From NCBI GenBank assembly GCA_026706935.1, contig JAPOXV010000026.1:1269721-1333720 (forward strand): a DNA stretch of 64,000 nt, given 5' to 3'. Made by a program: the position numbers and the translations under genes. Below are positions 7,972 through 15,774 of this stretch, one piece after another. The notes below the pieces were generated by a model. It made no database searches. It was given only the letters and a program-made list of their open reading frames with translations, and was not told the DNA's origin. Each line of letters opens with the position of its first letter. Positions within the stretch are counted from its first letter, which is position 1. The DNA is from Gammaproteobacteria bacterium (GTDB lineage: Bacteria; Pseudomonadota; Gammaproteobacteria; Pseudomonadales; Azotimanducaceae).

Positions 7972-9216
7972 ATGACAATCTTGCAATCTCAACCTTTCTA
8001 TAACGGCTTGTTAGTTGCGATTGCACTCATTGCCGTGCTTCTACTCACGCGCCGTAAGTTACGTCGCAGCGAACTTTGGCAAGCCACGTTAACTCCTCTC
8101 TCGTCCATCATCGGAAGTGGATTCCTTGTGATGGCACCGTTACTTGCGAGCATTGTGGGCCTCTGGGCTCCGGTAGTTATTTGTGGGATTGTGCTACTGG
8201 CTTATTCAATTGGATCTGTGATCCGCTTCAACATCATGCATGTCGCGCCACAAACACAGGAACGGCATGGCTTCTTGAACCTTCATGATCTCGACTATGT
8301 CGGCAAGATCGTCCTTGTAATTGCGTACGTTATCGCGGTGGCGTTTTACCTTGAGCTACTCTCGAGCTTCTCCCTCAACTACATTGGTATCGATGATCCT
8401 TTTCTAGAACGTTGCGTAACAACTTCCATCATCGTTTTCATTGGACTGGTCGGTTACCTAAAGGGTCTAAGTGGTTTGGAGAAGCTCGAAATGTTTGCGA
8501 TGACACTCCAACTTGCCGTCCTATCTGCGCTCATCGTTGGGCTTCTCGTCTATAGCGTGACCGCTTTCGAGGACGGTGTGACTGTTGTTGCCAACGAGTC
8601 TAACAGCGTCAATACGAAAGTGCGAATGCTTGCTGGGGTCTTGTTGATCGTACAAGGATTCGAAACATCACGTTTTTTGGGTGAGAAATACGTTCCCGCC
8701 ATCCGTGTTCAAAGCATGCGAATCGCACAGTGGATTTCCGGCGCTGTCTTCATCGGGTCGGTTGCACTGCTCATGCCTGTAGTTCAAACGATGAATCTAA
8801 TCGAGATTAACCTAGCTGAAATCGTGGTGGCATTGACACCCGTCGCAGTCGTATTGCCAGTCATTCTCATGGTCGCGGCGGTATTGAGTCAGTTCAGCGC
8901 GGCGGTTGCAGATACGGGTGGCGGTGGTGGACTGTTAGCGGAGAACAGTGCACAGCGCGTAACGACACGCTTCGGTTATGTCTGTGTTTGCGTTAGCTCG
9001 ATTTTGCTAGTTTGGGCTGTTGAGCTGTTAGAGATCATCGCGTTAGCGTCTCGTGCATTCGCTGCGTACTACTTGATTCAGACCATCATTGCGCTAGTCG
9101 TTAATCAACGATCAGTGCAGGATAGAACCTTGTTGTTTTGGTTACGGCAAGTGTTCTTCTCCGCGATCGCATTAATACTCGTTTACATCGTTGCGTTCTC
9201 GATCCCTGTTGAATAG
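7972..9216 (+). CDS. uncharacterised polytopic membrane protein, LeuT-fold/APC-like
   Basis: A 414-residue protein with about eleven hydrophobic segments. After the first helix, a segment reads LSSIIGSGFLVMAPLL, resembling the broken first core helix with a GSG motif found in amino-acid/polyamine/cation (APC) transporters. Other segments (GYLKGLSGLEKLEMFAMTLQLAVL, AGVLLIVQGFETSRFLGEKY) also resemble APC helices 5-6. I do not recognise a named family and assign no substrate. The start is ATG at 7972 with only a weak GACGAAG upstream. A 223-base gap precedes it, in which I see no clear promoter or hairpin. Confidence 0.6.
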   Translation: MTILQSQPFYNGLLVAIALIAVLLLTRRKLRRSELWQATLTPLSSIIGSGFLVMAPLLASIVGLWAPVVICGIVLLAYSIGSVIRFNIMHVAPQTQERHGFLNLHDLDYVGKIVLVIAYVIAVAFYLELLSSFSLNYIGIDDPFLERCVTTSIIVFIGLVGYLKGLSGLEKLEMFAMTLQLAVLSALIVGLLVYSVTAFEDGVTVVANESNSVNTKVRMLAGVLLIVQGFETSRFLGEKYVPAIRVQSMRIAQWISGAVFIGSVALLMPVVQTMNLIEINLAEIVVALTPVAVVLPVILMVAAVLSQFSAAVADTGGGGGLLAENSAQRVTTRFGYVCVCVSSILLVWAVELLEIIALASRAFAAYYLIQTIIALVVNQRSVQDRTLLFWLRQVFFSAIALILVYIVAFSIPVE

Positions 9217-9269
9217 ACAAAGCGATGATTACGGCTGATCTTCACACTAAATGGATTGCGAGACTTAGG

Positions 9270-9671
9270 TTAGTCTTCTAAACAAGCGAAAACGAGATCG
9301 CGCCGATTGACGATCCCTATGGGGTGGCGCGTTTCATCCGTAACGACTGCTTGAGACAGATCCAGATTTGCCAAGAGCCTTGTCGCATAGACCACCTTCA
9401 TTCTTGCTGGAACCGAAACAATAGGTTTCGTCATGATCTCGAACACGTATGTGCGATTTGGCGGTCTGTGCTTTCCCATTACTTCTCTCGCGACGTCCGT
9501 CACTGTAACTAGACCAATCTCATCGTCCTCATCTCTACGATCGACAATCAACGCGTTTAGGTCGTGTTGTTTCAACAAGGCGATCGCTTCATGTACAGTC
9601 GCGTCACGATCTATCAACTGAAAGTTCTTGGACATGAAGTCCTCGACTCGTGAAATCTTCTCTTCCGTCAT
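9270..9671 (-). CDS. CBS domain pair protein
   Basis: A 133-residue protein made almost entirely of two CBS repeats. The first is VEDFMSKNFQLIDRDATVHEAI to LVTVTDVAREV, the second IMTKPIVSVPARMKVVYATR to IGIVNRRDLVFA. CBS pairs bind adenosine nucleotides such as AMP, ATP or SAM, and commonly regulate an attached or partner enzyme or transporter. Its ATG overlaps the stop of the PII-like gene by 4 bases (ATGA), so the two are translationally coupled. It is the last gene of the DUF1538-DUF1538-PII-CBS operon and is most simply read as its second regulatory subunit (inference). Confidence 0.85.
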   Translation of the reverse strand: MTEEKISRVEDFMSKNFQLIDRDATVHEAIALLKQHDLNALIVDRRDEDDEIGLVTVTDVAREVMGKHRPPNRTYVFEIMTKPIVSVPARMKVVYATRLLANLDLSQAVVTDETRHPIGIVNRRDLVFACLED

Positions 9672-10015
9672 GCGTCGTCTTCCATTGACTCAAGTATGTA
9701 AGGCATTTGGGTTCGCAAACCGACAGCATCCTCAATTCCGACTTGAAATGCGATTCCAGATCCAGGATTCTCGTCAAAACCACCGATGTTTTGAATGGCA
9801 TCCATGATGTTTTTCGCAGATGATTCTGCAGCAACAAACAGGATTGCATCACGAACGGAGGTGAAATCAAGCCCGAGAAACGTCTTGGAAGCTTTTAAGC
9901 CTTCGCCGCGAACCTCGTGGATGACCGTAGCGCCCGTAGCGCCCGCTTTTCGAGCAGTCTCAATGATCTGATCCGTTTGGTCCACGGACACGATCACAAC
10001 AATCAGTTTCAGCAT
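9668..10015 (-). CDS. PII-like signalling protein
   Basis: A 115-residue protein of PII size and beta-alpha-beta layout: KLIVVIVSVDQTDQIIETAR, then GATGATVIHEVRGEG, a short variable stretch where the T-loop would be, and an AAESSAKNIMDAI helix. It lacks the canonical PII T-loop tyrosine (YRGAEY) and has an unusually short T-loop region, so it belongs with PII-like proteins rather than GlnB/GlnK. It starts 4 bases after the second DUF1538 gene and overlaps the CBS gene by 4 bases. PII-like proteins often bind and regulate the membrane transporter encoded beside them, which points to the DUF1538 pair as its target (inference). Confidence 0.75.
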   Translation of the reverse strand: MLKLIVVIVSVDQTDQIIETARKAGATGATVIHEVRGEGLKASKTFLGLDFTSVRDAILFVAAESSAKNIMDAIQNIGGFDENPGSGIAFQVGIEDAVGLRTQMPYILESMEDDA

Positions 10016-10019
10016 GTCG

Positions 10020-10796
10020 TTAATGCCCTACGTGAGGTGGTGAGTTTTTTCTTCTTTCAAATTTGGAGTTGATGAGGGAATAGGTCAACACGCTCATGAT
10101 GGGAAAGACGCTAGCGAATGCGATCAGTCCAAAACCATCGATGAGTGGACTTCGACCTGGAATGTTGCTTGCCAATCCCAATCCAAGCGCGGCGACGACC
10201 GGTACGGTAACCGTCGAGGTAGTAACGCCACCGCTGTCATATGCTAGCGGCATGATCGCTCTGCTTGCGAAAATCGTCTGGATCATGACGATAACGTAAC
10301 AAACGATGATATACCACTGCAGAGGTGTCCCTGTTACGATGCGGAAGCAACCCAGCGACACGCCGATCGCGACGCCTACCGCAACGGCGAGACGCAAGCC
10401 CCACGCACTGATCGCTCCGCCGGATGCACTTTCAGCTTTCAGTGCTACGGCAATTAGAGGCGGTTCTGCGATCGTAGTTGCGAAACCAATAGCTGCGGCA
10501 AACGCATAGACAACGAGATAGTCTGACCATACGACCTCGTGTACCGTCGTAGCAACATTGGATGCGGTTAGTTGCGCCGCCATCGTTTCACCGATTGGGA
10601 ACAGTGCTTCATTCAATCCAACCAAGAACAAAGACAATCCGATGAGGACCAACACGAACCCGCTCACGATCTGTTTTAGTCGCGGCAGTTTTTGCCGTAG
10701 TACAAGCACTTGAAATACGACGAGGACGAGGATGATCGGCGCGACATCCCGAAGCGTGGACCCGAAAGCAGTCGCTAAGTCGACGACAAATTGCAC
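10020..10796 (-). CDS. DUF1538 membrane protein (second of pair)
   Basis: An integral membrane protein of about 258 residues with roughly seven helices. It is the paralogue of the preceding gene and shares its signature blocks: [31 protein letters not shown] and [17 protein letters not shown] chose GTG at 10796, 1 base beyond the preceding stop codon, because the protein then aligns end to end with its partner's N-terminus. An ATG/TTG-type start further upstream (to 10841) would add 15 residues read inside the first gene. The C-terminal tail (KFERRKNSPPHVGH) is basic and cytoplasmic. DUF1538 has no established function; in other bacteria the two halves can be one polypeptide (from memory). 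Confidence 0.8.
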   Translation of the reverse strand: MQFVVDLATAFGSTLRDVAPIILVLVVFQVLVLRQKLPRLKQIVSGFVLVLIGLSLFLVGLNEALFPIGETMAAQLTASNVATTVHEVVWSDYLVVYAFAAAIGFATTIAEPPLIAVALKAESASGGAISAWGLRLAVAVGVAIGVSLGCFRIVTGTPLQWYIIVCYVIVMIQTIFASRAIMPLAYDSGGVTTSTVTVPVVAALGLGLASNIPGRSPLIDGFGLIAFASVFPIMSVLTYSLINSKFERRKNSPPHVGH

Positions 10797-10797
10797 T

Positions 10798-11532
10798 TCA
10801 AGCGACCATGTTGTAAGCGAGGATAAAGATGATCGGCGCAAGACATGCGAAGGCGATCAGACCGAAACCGTCTAGCATGGGGTTACGTCCCTTGATGCTT
10901 GTAGCCAACCCAACGCCCAAAGCGGTCAGGAGTGGTACGGTGATCGTGCTGGTCGTCACACCACCCGAGTCGTAAGCGATACCAATGATCTCGGGAGGCG
11001 AACAAAAGGTAAGTGCGGTTACGATCAGATAGCCCGAAATAATCATCACGTGGATCGGCCACCCTTTAAGGATCCGAATCACGCCGATTACGACGGCTGA
11101 CCCGACTGATACAGCGACAACTAACCGCAAATTCAGCGCGTAGGCGTCGCGCACGCTCGCGTCGTTTTCTATATGACCCGCTAGCGCAACAATCTCTGCA
11201 GCCTTTGCGGCGATCGCGATGAGCGCTGGTTCGGCAATGGTCGTTCCAAAGCCGAGGCAGAATGCGAAACATAGCAGTGCAACCAAACTGCTCTTTCTAG
11301 TAAAGGCTTGCGCAATGGCTTCGCCGAGAGGAAACAAACCGCTTTCTAGTCCGTGGATGAATAGAGCAAGTCCTAGTAGTACACACGCCAAGCCTACGAG
11401 CGTATCGCCAAGGTTTGGGAAAGGTTGTTGAAGAACGACGATCTGGAAGAACGCGATAACGAGGACGATGGGCGTCAGATCTCTAACTGCATCGACGATA
11501 CGTCCAACAATCGCATGGAGTATTGAGGTCAA
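10798..11532 (-). CDS. DUF1538 membrane protein (first of pair)
   Basis: A 244-residue integral membrane protein with about seven helices. Conserved blocks are [19 protein letters not shown] around residue 95, [15 protein letters not shown] around residue 190 and [16 protein letters not shown] near the C-terminus. The Gly/Ser/Thr-rich [10 protein letters not shown] stretch sits between helices, as an ion- or substrate-binding re-entrant segment might (inference). It is the first gene of a four-gene operon followed by its paralogue, a PII-like and a CBS gene. DUF1538 proteins are uncharacterised; the paired-repeat architecture and soluble nucleotide-sensing partners point to a regulated transporter or channel. 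Confidence 0.82.
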   Translation of the reverse strand: MTSILHAIVGRIVDAVRDLTPIVLVIAFFQIVVLQQPFPNLGDTLVGLACVLLGLALFIHGLESGLFPLGEAIAQAFTRKSSLVALLCFAFCLGFGTTIAEPALIAIAAKAAEIVALAGHIENDASVRDAYALNLRLVVAVSVGSAVVIGVIRILKGWPIHVMIISGYLIVTALTFCSPPEIIGIAYDSGGVTTSTITVPLLTALGVGLATSIKGRNPMLDGFGLIAFACLAPIIFILAYNMVA

Positions 11533-11746
11533 TGTGTTGCTTTATTTCGCGTGTTCACGTGGCATTCGCTGGTGGCTTCTCTGCAGATCTAGGGCTCCAT
11601 ATCAAAATTAGATGGTTCAATCAGATCAATGGAAAAAGAGCATGAGTTACTTAGACGAAGTATTAAGCGAGGGTACAACCCGTTTAGAAGTCTGGTGAGT
11701 AAGAGGATCGAACATTGGTGGTTCCTACTTTAATTTCGCTTTGAAT

Positions 11747-12835
11747 TTACGAGGTATTTCTGCGTTGCGCCCTTAGTTCCGTTGATGATATATCGCAACG
11801 AAATTCTGATGCAGCGACACCGTCACATAAATCTCTCAAGTCGGAACCCAATTTGAGATCGTCCAAAGTTCGAAATTCGTCTCCTTCACGGCGTCCAAAG
11901 ACTAGAAATCGAATCCCAAGCTCACTCAGTTCAGCTATGGCGTCATTACGCTGTTGCGGTGATTCGTAATAACGAACATGATCAATACGTGAGATAGTAT
12001 CGGATCCAACAACAAAAGTCCCCCCAGCTTCGCTAAAAAGCAAGCGAGCTTTCTCAATGAACTTCGGTTGATTAGTCAGTACATAAGCGTCCGAATCAAA
12101 CTGCGTGGTGCGCTCATTGATGTCAATAAAGTCAAGTTCTGGTTTGTCAACATTTCGAACGCTCAATTCGAACGCGACACGTTGGTTTAGTCGTTTCTTC
12201 GCTATATCGAGCATTCGACGGTGCCCGTCGTGCAATGGGTTAAACGCGCCAGGTAGAACCGCGTGGCCGGGGTCACCGTGCGATGCAGGTGTTTCATGGA
12301 GTAGCTGCGCGACGGAATCATTGACGGACGCTATACCGACTGGTTCGAAATCCGGGATATCGTCGTCAAGCTCGAGACCATTTCGAAGAAGCTGTAGCGC
12401 CAAATCAGCTAGTTTGCGCTCTTCCTGTAGTCGACTAAGTTCGCCTTTTTCGAATGGAATGTACCATACAACGGTTTTGTGCGGCGTTTGAAGCGCAACG
12501 TACGCCCGATGCTCGCCTCGCTTTGGTCGGTCAGATCTCAGCGCCGCCGTAATGCCAACGCCGTAAAGGCATCGTTCATCAGGTGCTTGCATCATTTGTC
12601 GCGCATGTATTAATGCGCGCATCGCTAATCGACGGGCTGTCAGCTCGGAACAATAGCTCCTAGGTTCGTATCCGAGAAGATCACTCATCGCTCGATCGTG
12701 ATACGGGACGTGTGCTGCGATTAGTGCATTGGACGCGCCGGGCGAGGTCGCCAAGTCAGAAATTAGCAACGACCCGCCAGCGGCATAAATAACGCCTTGC
12801 CAAGGGGAGTCAATGAGTCCTTGTATTGCTGTCAC
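11747..12835 (-). CDS. fusion: CinA/PncC-like domain (probably inactive) + nucleotidylyltransferase
   Basis: A 362-residue two-domain protein. Residues about 10-165 align with the CinA C-terminal (NMN amidohydrolase, PncC) domain: LLISDLATSPGASNALIAAHVPY and YGVGITAAL. The ESCTGG active-site loop is replaced by YAAGGS, so the catalytic serine position is Ala, which argues against deamidase activity. Residues about 190-360 form a cytidylyltransferase/NadD-like Rossmann domain with LPGAFNPLHDGHRRML (the HxGH-type site) and a C-terminal ISSTELR (ISSTxxR). The transferase half looks intact and should join a nucleotide to a phosphorylated or pyridine substrate. It overlaps the upstream hydrolase gene by 4 bases. 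Related fusions occur in plants (from memory); the role is not established. Confidence 0.75.
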   Translation of the reverse strand: MTAIQGLIDSPWQGVIYAAGGSLLISDLATSPGASNALIAAHVPYHDRAMSDLLGYEPRSYCSELTARRLAMRALIHARQMMQAPDERCLYGVGITAALRSDRPKRGEHRAYVALQTPHKTVVWYIPFEKGELSRLQEERKLADLALQLLRNGLELDDDIPDFEPVGIASVNDSVAQLLHETPASHGDPGHAVLPGAFNPLHDGHRRMLDIAKKRLNQRVAFELSVRNVDKPELDFIDINERTTQFDSDAYVLTNQPKFIEKARLLFSEAGGTFVVGSDTISRIDHVRYYESPQQRNDAIAELSELGIRFLVFGRREGDEFRTLDDLKLGSDLRDLCDGVAASEFRCDISSTELRAQRRNTS

Positions 12836-13707
12836 TCGATTAGAAAATCGCGAACGATCCGCATGAACACGTCGAGCTGGTCATGGTGACTCCAATGACC
12901 CGCAGCATCGATACCGGCAACTTGCACGTCCCTGAACACCGTCGCTCGTCCGTCCTTCATTGGGTCACTTGCCCATGACTCTTTGCCATAGACGAGAAGC
13001 GTCGGGCATGTGATTCTGGCGTAGAGCGACTGGATCTCGTCATCGGTCAGTCCAATAGGTGCGAACGTACGAACGTAGTTGTCGAATTTCCAACTGTAGG
13101 TGCCGTCTTCGTTCTGATTGCTGCCGTGAACCGTCAGATGTCGCGCTTGCTCTTCGGTAAGGTGTGGATTCTCGGTCTGCATGCGATGAAATGCTTCTTC
13201 TAGCGAAGCGTACTTCCGCGGCACTCGACTCGAAAGGTGCCGAAGGTTGTTGATCCAATTTTGGAGCCGAGATTCGACCTTGGGTGTACTACCGGAGTGC
13301 GACCATCTTGGTGGTGCTCCCATACCTTCGATTGAGACTAGCTTCGCTACGGTTTCTGGGTAGAGACCGGCGTAGATTAGGGAAATTGAGCCTCCAAGAG
13401 AGTGACCCATCACGGTGACAGGTGACATGTGTTTCTGTTGAACTAGCTGCGCGATGTCGTACACATAATCAATGTGAAGGTATCCGCCACCAACCATCCA
13501 TTGAGAATCGCCGTGACCACGTAAATCAGGTGCGATCACGTGATAGTCTTTCCGCAGGTTGGAGGCGACCCAATCCCAGTTACGACAATGGTCACGACCC
13601 CCGTGAATTAGTAATAAAGGCGGAGCATCTTCGTTCCCCCAATCGACGTAATGCAGACGAAGTCGCTGGGAGAAATAAACATGAGAGCTTGGTGTCTCGG
13701 TCAGCAT
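12832..13707 (-). CDS. alpha/beta hydrolase
   Basis: A 291-residue alpha/beta hydrolase. The oxyanion region is LLIHGGRDHCRNWDWVA near residue 33, the nucleophile elbow is GHSLGGS with Ser near residue 102, the acid probably lies in LLVYGKESWASDP, and the catalytic histidine is in DAAGHWSHHDQ near the C-terminus. The family covers esterases, epoxide hydrolases and C-C hydrolases, and no substrate can be named. Its stop overlaps the start of the CinA/nucleotidylyltransferase gene by 4 bases, so the two are co-translated and may share a pathway. The start is ATG at 13707. Confidence 0.85.
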   Translation of the reverse strand: MLTETPSSHVYFSQRLRLHYVDWGNEDAPPLLLIHGGRDHCRNWDWVASNLRKDYHVIAPDLRGHGDSQWMVGGGYLHIDYVYDIAQLVQQKHMSPVTVMGHSLGGSISLIYAGLYPETVAKLVSIEGMGAPPRWSHSGSTPKVESRLQNWINNLRHLSSRVPRKYASLEEAFHRMQTENPHLTEEQARHLTVHGSNQNEDGTYSWKFDNYVRTFAPIGLTDDEIQSLYARITCPTLLVYGKESWASDPMKDGRATVFRDVQVAGIDAAGHWSHHDQLDVFMRIVRDFLIE

Positions 13708-13865
13708 ATCGGAATTTTAGGTTGGGTAGATAAATTAACGGGCTTGACCAAGATAAGCTAACAAGACGTACGGCGATCGTGAAATGGGCAGGAGTTCGCA
13801 CGTCGTCGACCAACGGCGCTGATTAAATTCCTGCATTACGGCTTCGCGTAGTTACGATAACGTAG

Positions 13866-13883
13866 CTTAATTCGATGATTAAG
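13866..13883. promoter_or_regulatory. inverted repeat upstream of pyrE
   Basis: CTTAAT and ATTAAG form a 6-base inverted repeat around a 6-base loop, 24 bases before the pyrE start. It could be an operator or a weak hairpin in the leader. Nothing else supports a function. Confidence 0.25.
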
Positions 13884-13906
13884 AGAGTCCACAAGATCGT
13901 TGCGCT

Positions 13907-14548
13907 ATGACTGACGCAAACCAGTTTATACACCTTATGAAGGAAGAGGGTGTTCTTCAATTCGGAGACTTCACACTGAGATCCGGAAAGAAAAGTCCGT
14001 ATTTTTTTAATTTAGGCAACGTCTCATCCGGACATGGCTTGAGCGAGCTCGGTCGAGCATACGCGCAATGTATCTTGGAGCATGATCTCAGACCGGAGGT
14101 ACTGTACGGACCCGCCTACAAGGGGATTCCCTTTGCCGTATCGACAGCAATTGCGTTAGCTGCGAGTGGTGTGCAGGTTGGTGTGGCATTTAACCGTAAG
14201 GAATTGAAGGGCTATGGGGAAGGTGGTTGGCTTATTGGGGAGGCGTTGGACGAAAAACGCGTGGTTCTAGTCGACGACGTTGTGGTCGATGGTGGTACGA
14301 AGATAGAAGCGGCAGAAATGATTCGTAACGAAGGTGGCATCCTTTGTGGCATGGTTCTTGGGATCGATCGATTGGAGTACGCGAACGAAACACAAACCGC
14401 TTCAGAAGCGTTAATGGATCAGCTACACATCAGCATCCATGCCGTCTCGGACCTGCGCGACGTTCTCGCGTATCTTGAAACCGACCCGAGCGATCGAGAC
14501 TGGTTACACGCCGTTCGAAATTACGCGTCGAACAATTGCAAGCTATAG
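13907..14548 (+). CDS. pyrE: orotate phosphoribosyltransferase
   Basis: A 213-residue enzyme converting orotate and PRPP to orotidine 5'-monophosphate in pyrimidine synthesis. The N-terminus (FIHLMKEEGVLQFGDFTLRSGKKSPYFFNLG) is the family signature. The PRPP-binding loop is VVLVDDVVVDGGTKIEAA near residue 121, and the flexible loop FNRKELKGYGEGG near residue 97 carries the catalytic Lys. The length equals that of E. coli PyrE. It is a single gene, convergent with the SDR at 14551, with only 2 bases between their stop codons. Confidence 0.96.
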   Translation: MTDANQFIHLMKEEGVLQFGDFTLRSGKKSPYFFNLGNVSSGHGLSELGRAYAQCILEHDLRPEVLYGPAYKGIPFAVSTAIALAASGVQVGVAFNRKELKGYGEGGWLIGEALDEKRVVLVDDVVVDGGTKIEAAEMIRNEGGILCGMVLGIDRLEYANETQTASEALMDQLHISIHAVSDLRDVLAYLETDPSDRDWLHAVRNYASNNCKL

Positions 14549-14550
14549 GT

Positions 14551-15396
14551 CTAACTAGGGAAGATTTGAGCGCCACCATCGACACGTAGAACCTGGCCAG
14601 ATACGTAGCTCGAATCCGATGTTACGAAAAACTCTACCGCTTTTGCTACTTCCATCGGCCAACCGTAACGTGTCAATGGACCGACTTCTACTTTGCGATC
14701 ATCGTTTGTAGGCCGACTAGCTACAAAGCGAGGCGTAATGATCTCACCCGGCGCGATCACATTCGCGTAGACGCCGTAAGGGCGCATCTGCGCTGCTAAG
14801 CACCGTGTGTATTCGTGGACAGCAGCTTTTGCAGTCCCATAGACAACTTCGGATCGATGACCAGAAAGTCCGGCAATACTCCCAATCGTCACGATCCAAC
14901 CAGAGTTCCGTTCCATCATGGATGGCACAGCTGCCTTGCATACAAGAATGCAGGTTGTGAGATTTCGCTCGAGGATCGTCCGTACGTCTTCGAGGGAAAC
15001 TTCTATCGCATCGTTAACGAGAGGTTTCCCAGCATTCGGTCCAGATGTACCCGTTGATCCTATGTCGCCACCTGCATTGTTGATCAATATGTCAACGGGA
15101 CCTAACTGCTCTTTGATGGTCGCATAGTTCTGCGTAACTGTATGTGGGTCGGTTAGGTCGCCGTGCACTGCGATTACTTTGGCTTCCGATTGTTCAGCTA
15201 TCTCGCTAGCAACGGTGTCTAGCGAAGGAGCTTCGTTGAACGCTTGTGTTGACGTCGGAGAGGTTCCATGTACGGCCACGCTCGCACCGAGGTTCGCCAA
15301 ATGACTGGCGACTACACGACCGATCCCTCTTGACGAACCAGTTACCCAAGCAACTTTTCCTAAAAGTCGTTTCTCCACTGTGATTTGTATCCACAT
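14551..15396 (-). CDS. SDR family oxidoreductase
   Basis: A 281-residue classical short-chain dehydrogenase. It has the cofactor motif TGSSRGIG near residue 20, NNAGG near residue 108, the catalytic Ser in TIGSIAG, and YGTAK as the active-site YxxxK. The C-terminal SYVSGQVLRVDGGAQI is the usual end of FabG-like members. A 25-residue insertion between the second strand and HGDLTDPH makes it slightly longer than FabG. The substrate is unknown. The ATG at 15396 gives six residues before an in-frame GTG that could also start the protein. It stands alone, convergent with pyrE. Confidence 0.87.
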   Translation of the reverse strand: MWIQITVEKRLLGKVAWVTGSSRGIGRVVASHLANLGASVAVHGTSPTSTQAFNEAPSLDTVASEIAEQSEAKVIAVHGDLTDPHTVTQNYATIKEQLGPVDILINNAGGDIGSTGTSGPNAGKPLVNDAIEVSLEDVRTILERNLTTCILVCKAAVPSMMERNSGWIVTIGSIAGLSGHRSEVVYGTAKAAVHEYTRCLAAQMRPYGVYANVIAPGEIITPRFVASRPTNDDRKVEVGPLTRYGWPMEVAKAVEFFVTSDSSYVSGQVLRVDGGAQIFPS

Positions 15397-15532
15397 TAAC
15401 GCGTTGGTAACTATAGGAGTCGGAATTTGTCTCGTAACGGGTCGATACGTTTTCGAGCGAACTTCGGCTTGTTTTAGACGACACTTGAAAAACCTAAGCT
15501 CAACTCGCGGCTATGTTTATCGTGTACGAAGT

Positions 15533-15562
15533 TTGGGTTGCAGAATCCTCACTACTCATAAT
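15533..15562 (+). promoter_or_regulatory. candidate promoter of tRNA-Leu
   Basis: TTGGGT at 15533-15538 and CATAAT at 15557-15562 are separated by 18 bases, about 40 bases before the mature tRNA 5' end. This is the only reasonable sigma-70-like pair in the gap; the -35 match is poor. Confidence 0.35.
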
Positions 15563-15601
15563 TTCCAGATGCTGGTGTGGACGCGCACAGCGTAATACGA
15601 T

Positions 15602-15687
15602 GCCCAGATGTTGGAATTGGTAGACAAGCTGGCCTTAGAAGCCAGTGCCTTCGTGGCGTGAGGGTTCAAATCCCTCTCTGGGCACCA
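15602..15687 (+). tRNA. tRNA-Leu (anticodon UAG)
   Basis: An 86-base type II tRNA with encoded CCA. The acceptor stem GCCCAGA pairs with TCTGGGC. The D arm TTGGAATTGGTAGACAA contains the GG pair. The anticodon stem CTGGC/GCCAG encloses CTTAGAA, giving anticodon UAG for CUN leucine codons. A long variable arm (TGCCTTCGTGGCG) is as expected for leucine tRNA, and the T arm contains GGTTCAAATCC. The discriminator base is A, as leucyl-tRNA synthetase requires. No duplicated 3' end that could mark an integrated element is visible nearby. Confidence 0.96.
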
Positions 15688-15688
15688 T

Positions 15689-15774
15689 CCGGGAACTTTC
15701 AAGAGTGCATAGATGAATTTGTTCTGTTTGGACGGTATCCCGGCGATCCATACCGATCCCGCTGAAGTTCCCGG
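15689..15774 (+). repeat. long-range inverted repeat flanking the start of the phosphopantetheinyl transferase gene
   Basis: CCGGGAACTT at 15689-15698 is the exact reverse complement of AAGTTCCCGG at 15765-15774; allowing one bulged T the pairing extends to 12 bases. In RNA it would close a 66-base loop containing the ATG at 15713, and it starts 1 base after the tRNA CCA end. It may help separate tRNA from mRNA or control translation. Confidence 0.5.

Noticed and set aside
9933-9953. Tandem GTAGCGCCC repeat in the PII-like gene
   Set aside because: It encodes a GATGAT pair at a normal turn in the protein; no sign of expansion or frameshift.
15602-15687. tRNA-Leu as an integration site for a mobile element
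   Set aside because: No integrase gene and no repeated tRNA 3' end nearby; flanking genes are ordinary chromosomal ones.
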